A stretch of 64,000 bases of DNA from Rosistilla ulvae (GTDB taxonomy: Bacteria; Planctomycetota; Planctomycetia; Pirellulales; Pirellulaceae): positions 4,093,798-4,157,797 of the forward strand of contig NZ_CP036261.1 in assembly GCF_007741475.1 (NCBI RefSeq). Direction: 5' to 3'. The notes below the pieces were generated by a model. That model had not been told where the DNA came from, searched no databases, and saw only the letters and a program-made list of their open reading frames with translations. Below, in pieces: positions 62,633 through 64,000 of the stretch (positions are counted from its first letter, which is position 1; every line of letters begins with the position of its first letter). A program made the translations under genes and the position numbers.

Positions 62633-63700
62633 CTAGAAGACCCTTGCCAATGCGTTCGTAAATCGCATTGCGAATCGGTCGGGAGAAAACGACTCACTAC
62701 GGACGATCGCTCTCCGTGATATCGAATCGAATCTCTCGGAGCCCATTGTCAACAACTCTTCGAGCCGATCTGCCAGCTGCTCGGGCTGAGCGAGGTCGAC
62801 ACACGCCCCCCCATTGCCGATGACCTCTGCAGCAGCATCCTCGGTCGAACCAATCGGAATACAGCCTTGGCTCATCGCTTCTAGGTAAACGATCCCAAAC
62901 CCTTCGCCATGACTGGGCATACAGAAAACTCGCGATTGGCGATAGAGTTCAAGCAACTTCTCGTTTGTCAGAAAACCATGAATTACAACATGTTCCTGGC
63001 AACCCGACTGAAGCACCTGCTTCCGAAAGCTGTCCAAGTGCTTTCCAGCACCGACAACATGCCACTGTAAATCGGGAATCTTCTCGATCAACTGCGGCAA
63101 CACCGCCAGCGTCTCCGCATGCCCTTTCGGTCGATCCGGTTCCATGCGCCCAACGGTTAAGATCCAAGGTCGACGTTGCGACAATCGATCGATGTCACAA
63201 CTTGGCATCTCAAACGTCAATGGAACAACGATCTGTTCGACGTTCAACGAGTGAAATGATTCAAAGCGTTGCCTGGTAAATTCCGAGTTGAAGATCAGCA
63301 GTTCCGCTTGTTCCATCGCCGCAAGTTTTCGCTGTGGCAAACGTTTCCATGCCTCAACGCCATGAACCCATAACGCATGCGGGGACCGTAAACGCTTGGG
63401 CAGGATGGTTTGACATTGCGCAATATCGACATGGTCATAGACGATTGCGTGAGGGCGATCGAGTGCCTGCCGCAACATCGCCACTGCGAACCGCTTGCGA
63501 TTCCCAGCGTAACCAATAGTCGATCGGAGCGGCTGACCAACGGCACGTTTCTCGTCGAGCAAAGAAATCGTCCGCCGTAGGCTCCAGTCTGAACTATCTT
63601 GGATCGCTTGGGCACAGGCTCTTGCAACTCCGGCAACGCCACCGAATTGTCTCCCTAAACCAACGGTTGCTAGCCAGATCGACAAATTAGACCGTCGCAT
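62633..63700 (-). CDS. GT4-family glycosyltransferase
   Basis: The 355-residue protein has the GT-B/GT4 pattern: 'LGRQFGGVAGVARACAQAI' near the start, 'ILTVGRMEPDRPKGHAETLA' in the donor domain and the E-x7-E motif in 'GEGFGIVYLEAMSQGCIPIG'. The start ATG at 63700 overlaps the stop of the upstream polymerase-like gene (63687) by 14 bases. It is six bases from the next glycosyltransferase gene. It likely assembles one linkage of an exported polysaccharide. Confidence 0.88.
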   Translation of the reverse strand: MRRSNLSIWLATVGLGRQFGGVAGVARACAQAIQDSSDWSLRRTISLLDEKRAVGQPLRSTIGYAGNRKRFAVAMLRQALDRPHAIVYDHVDIAQCQTILPKRLRSPHALWVHGVEAWKRLPQRKLAAMEQAELLIFNSEFTRQRFESFHSLNVEQIVVPLTFEMPSCDIDRLSQRRPWILTVGRMEPDRPKGHAETLAVLPQLIEKIPDLQWHVVGAGKHLDSFRKQVLQSGCQEHVVIHGFLTNEKLLELYRQSRVFCMPSHGEGFGIVYLEAMSQGCIPIGSTEDAAAEVIGNGGACVDLAQPEQLADRLEELLTMGSERFDSISRRAIVRSESFSPDRFAMRFTNALARVF

Positions 63701-64000
63701 CGGATTCCGCTGGCCGGCCTAGGACCGCTGCCTGGGTTCCAAGAAAAGGACGGTGATACGGAATCACGAAATGCCGCAAGACCCAGTACCCACCAAAGCA
63801 GATGACGGCTCCTTTGACCAATTGATTCAAGACGACGACCAATTCCGTTTCCGCCTTAATACCTTGGTAGAAGATCAACGGAACCCAGAACAGGAAGTCG
63901 GGATGCTTCACGACATGCAGCAGGACAAAGTTGTAGAACAGCGCGAAAAACGCCCCAAAGAGTCCCATAAACAAGATCCCACCATGGATCCCAAAATTAG
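63687..64000 (-). CDS. C-terminal part of a membrane protein, probably O-antigen/EPS polymerase-like
   Basis: The frame enters from the right edge and ends at 63687, giving about 104 residues. Two hydrophobic stretches ('LFGAFFALFYNFVLLHVV' and 'GAVICFGGYWVLRHFVI') frame a periplasmic loop with 'FLFWVPLIFYQGIKAETELV'. This Wzy-like pattern fits the neighbouring glycosyltransferases, but the family call is weak without the N-terminus. It overlaps the next gene by 14 bases, consistent with coupling. Confidence 0.5.
   Translation of the reverse strand, partial: NFGIHGGILFMGLFGAFFALFYNFVLLHVVKHPDFLFWVPLIFYQGIKAETELVVVLNQLVKGAVICFGGYWVLRHFVIPYHRPFLGTQAAVLGRPAESDATV

Overview
The window looks like chromosome of a planctomycete, most likely family Pirellulaceae (Rhodopirellula/Rosistilla-type). 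That placement is inferred from gene content: two DUF1559 proteins with pseudopilin-type N-termini, a PSCyt1/DUF1549/DUF1553 protein, a DUF1207 outer-membrane protein, a REP-associated transposase with its short repeats, planctomycete-style exosortases, and GC-rich housekeeping genes. No rRNA, tRNA, CRISPR array, prophage or plasmid origin was recognised.

Layout. 1-2.5 kb: the end of an unknown gene, a pair of membrane-flanked PH-domain proteins and a Tat-exported sugar-isomerase-like protein. 2.8-9.1 kb: a visibly AT-richer accessory stretch with a GYF_2/DUF4282 membrane protein, a small orphan ORF, a zinc-ribbon protein fused to a cysteine-less IscA/HesB-like domain, a decayed membrane ORF, an ICMT-like methyltransferase, a lipoprotein and a secreted FlgT/CsgG-like protein with leucine-rich repeats. 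9.1-11.5 kb: a RAYT transposase with a large hairpin and short 'GGGGACAGGC' repeats. 11.5-26 kb: DUF1207, a 2-hydroxyacid dehydrogenase, a complementary active/inactive M16 peptidase pair, a trans-sulfuration enzyme, MgtE, a glycoside hydrolase, a phosphopantetheinyl transferase, Gmd and AhcY. 26-32 kb: two DUF1559 proteins, tandem HGSNAT-like acyltransferases and a HEAT-type lipoprotein.

32-50 kb: ScpB carrying a 12-bp (EDEA) tandem repeat, an SDR, the arginine cluster argB-argD-argF, a giant VCBS/FG-GAP protein, a cyclophilin, a GAF-type sigma-54 activator with a variant GAFTGA loop, FabI, an orphan PSD1-type cytochrome protein, a membrane protein, and the overlapping TIGR03546/TIGR03545 pair at 49.9-52.4 kb.

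52.4-64 kb: a long minus-strand block. It starts at the right edge with a probable polysaccharide polymerase, then two GT4 glycosyltransferases and a NodU-type carbamoyltransferase, and runs into two exosortase+TPR modules. Each module has the exosortase overlapping the TPR gene by an ATGA junction, and between them sits a single PEP-CTERM protein. This couples surface polysaccharide synthesis to a duplicated protein-sorting system and is the most interesting locus in the window.
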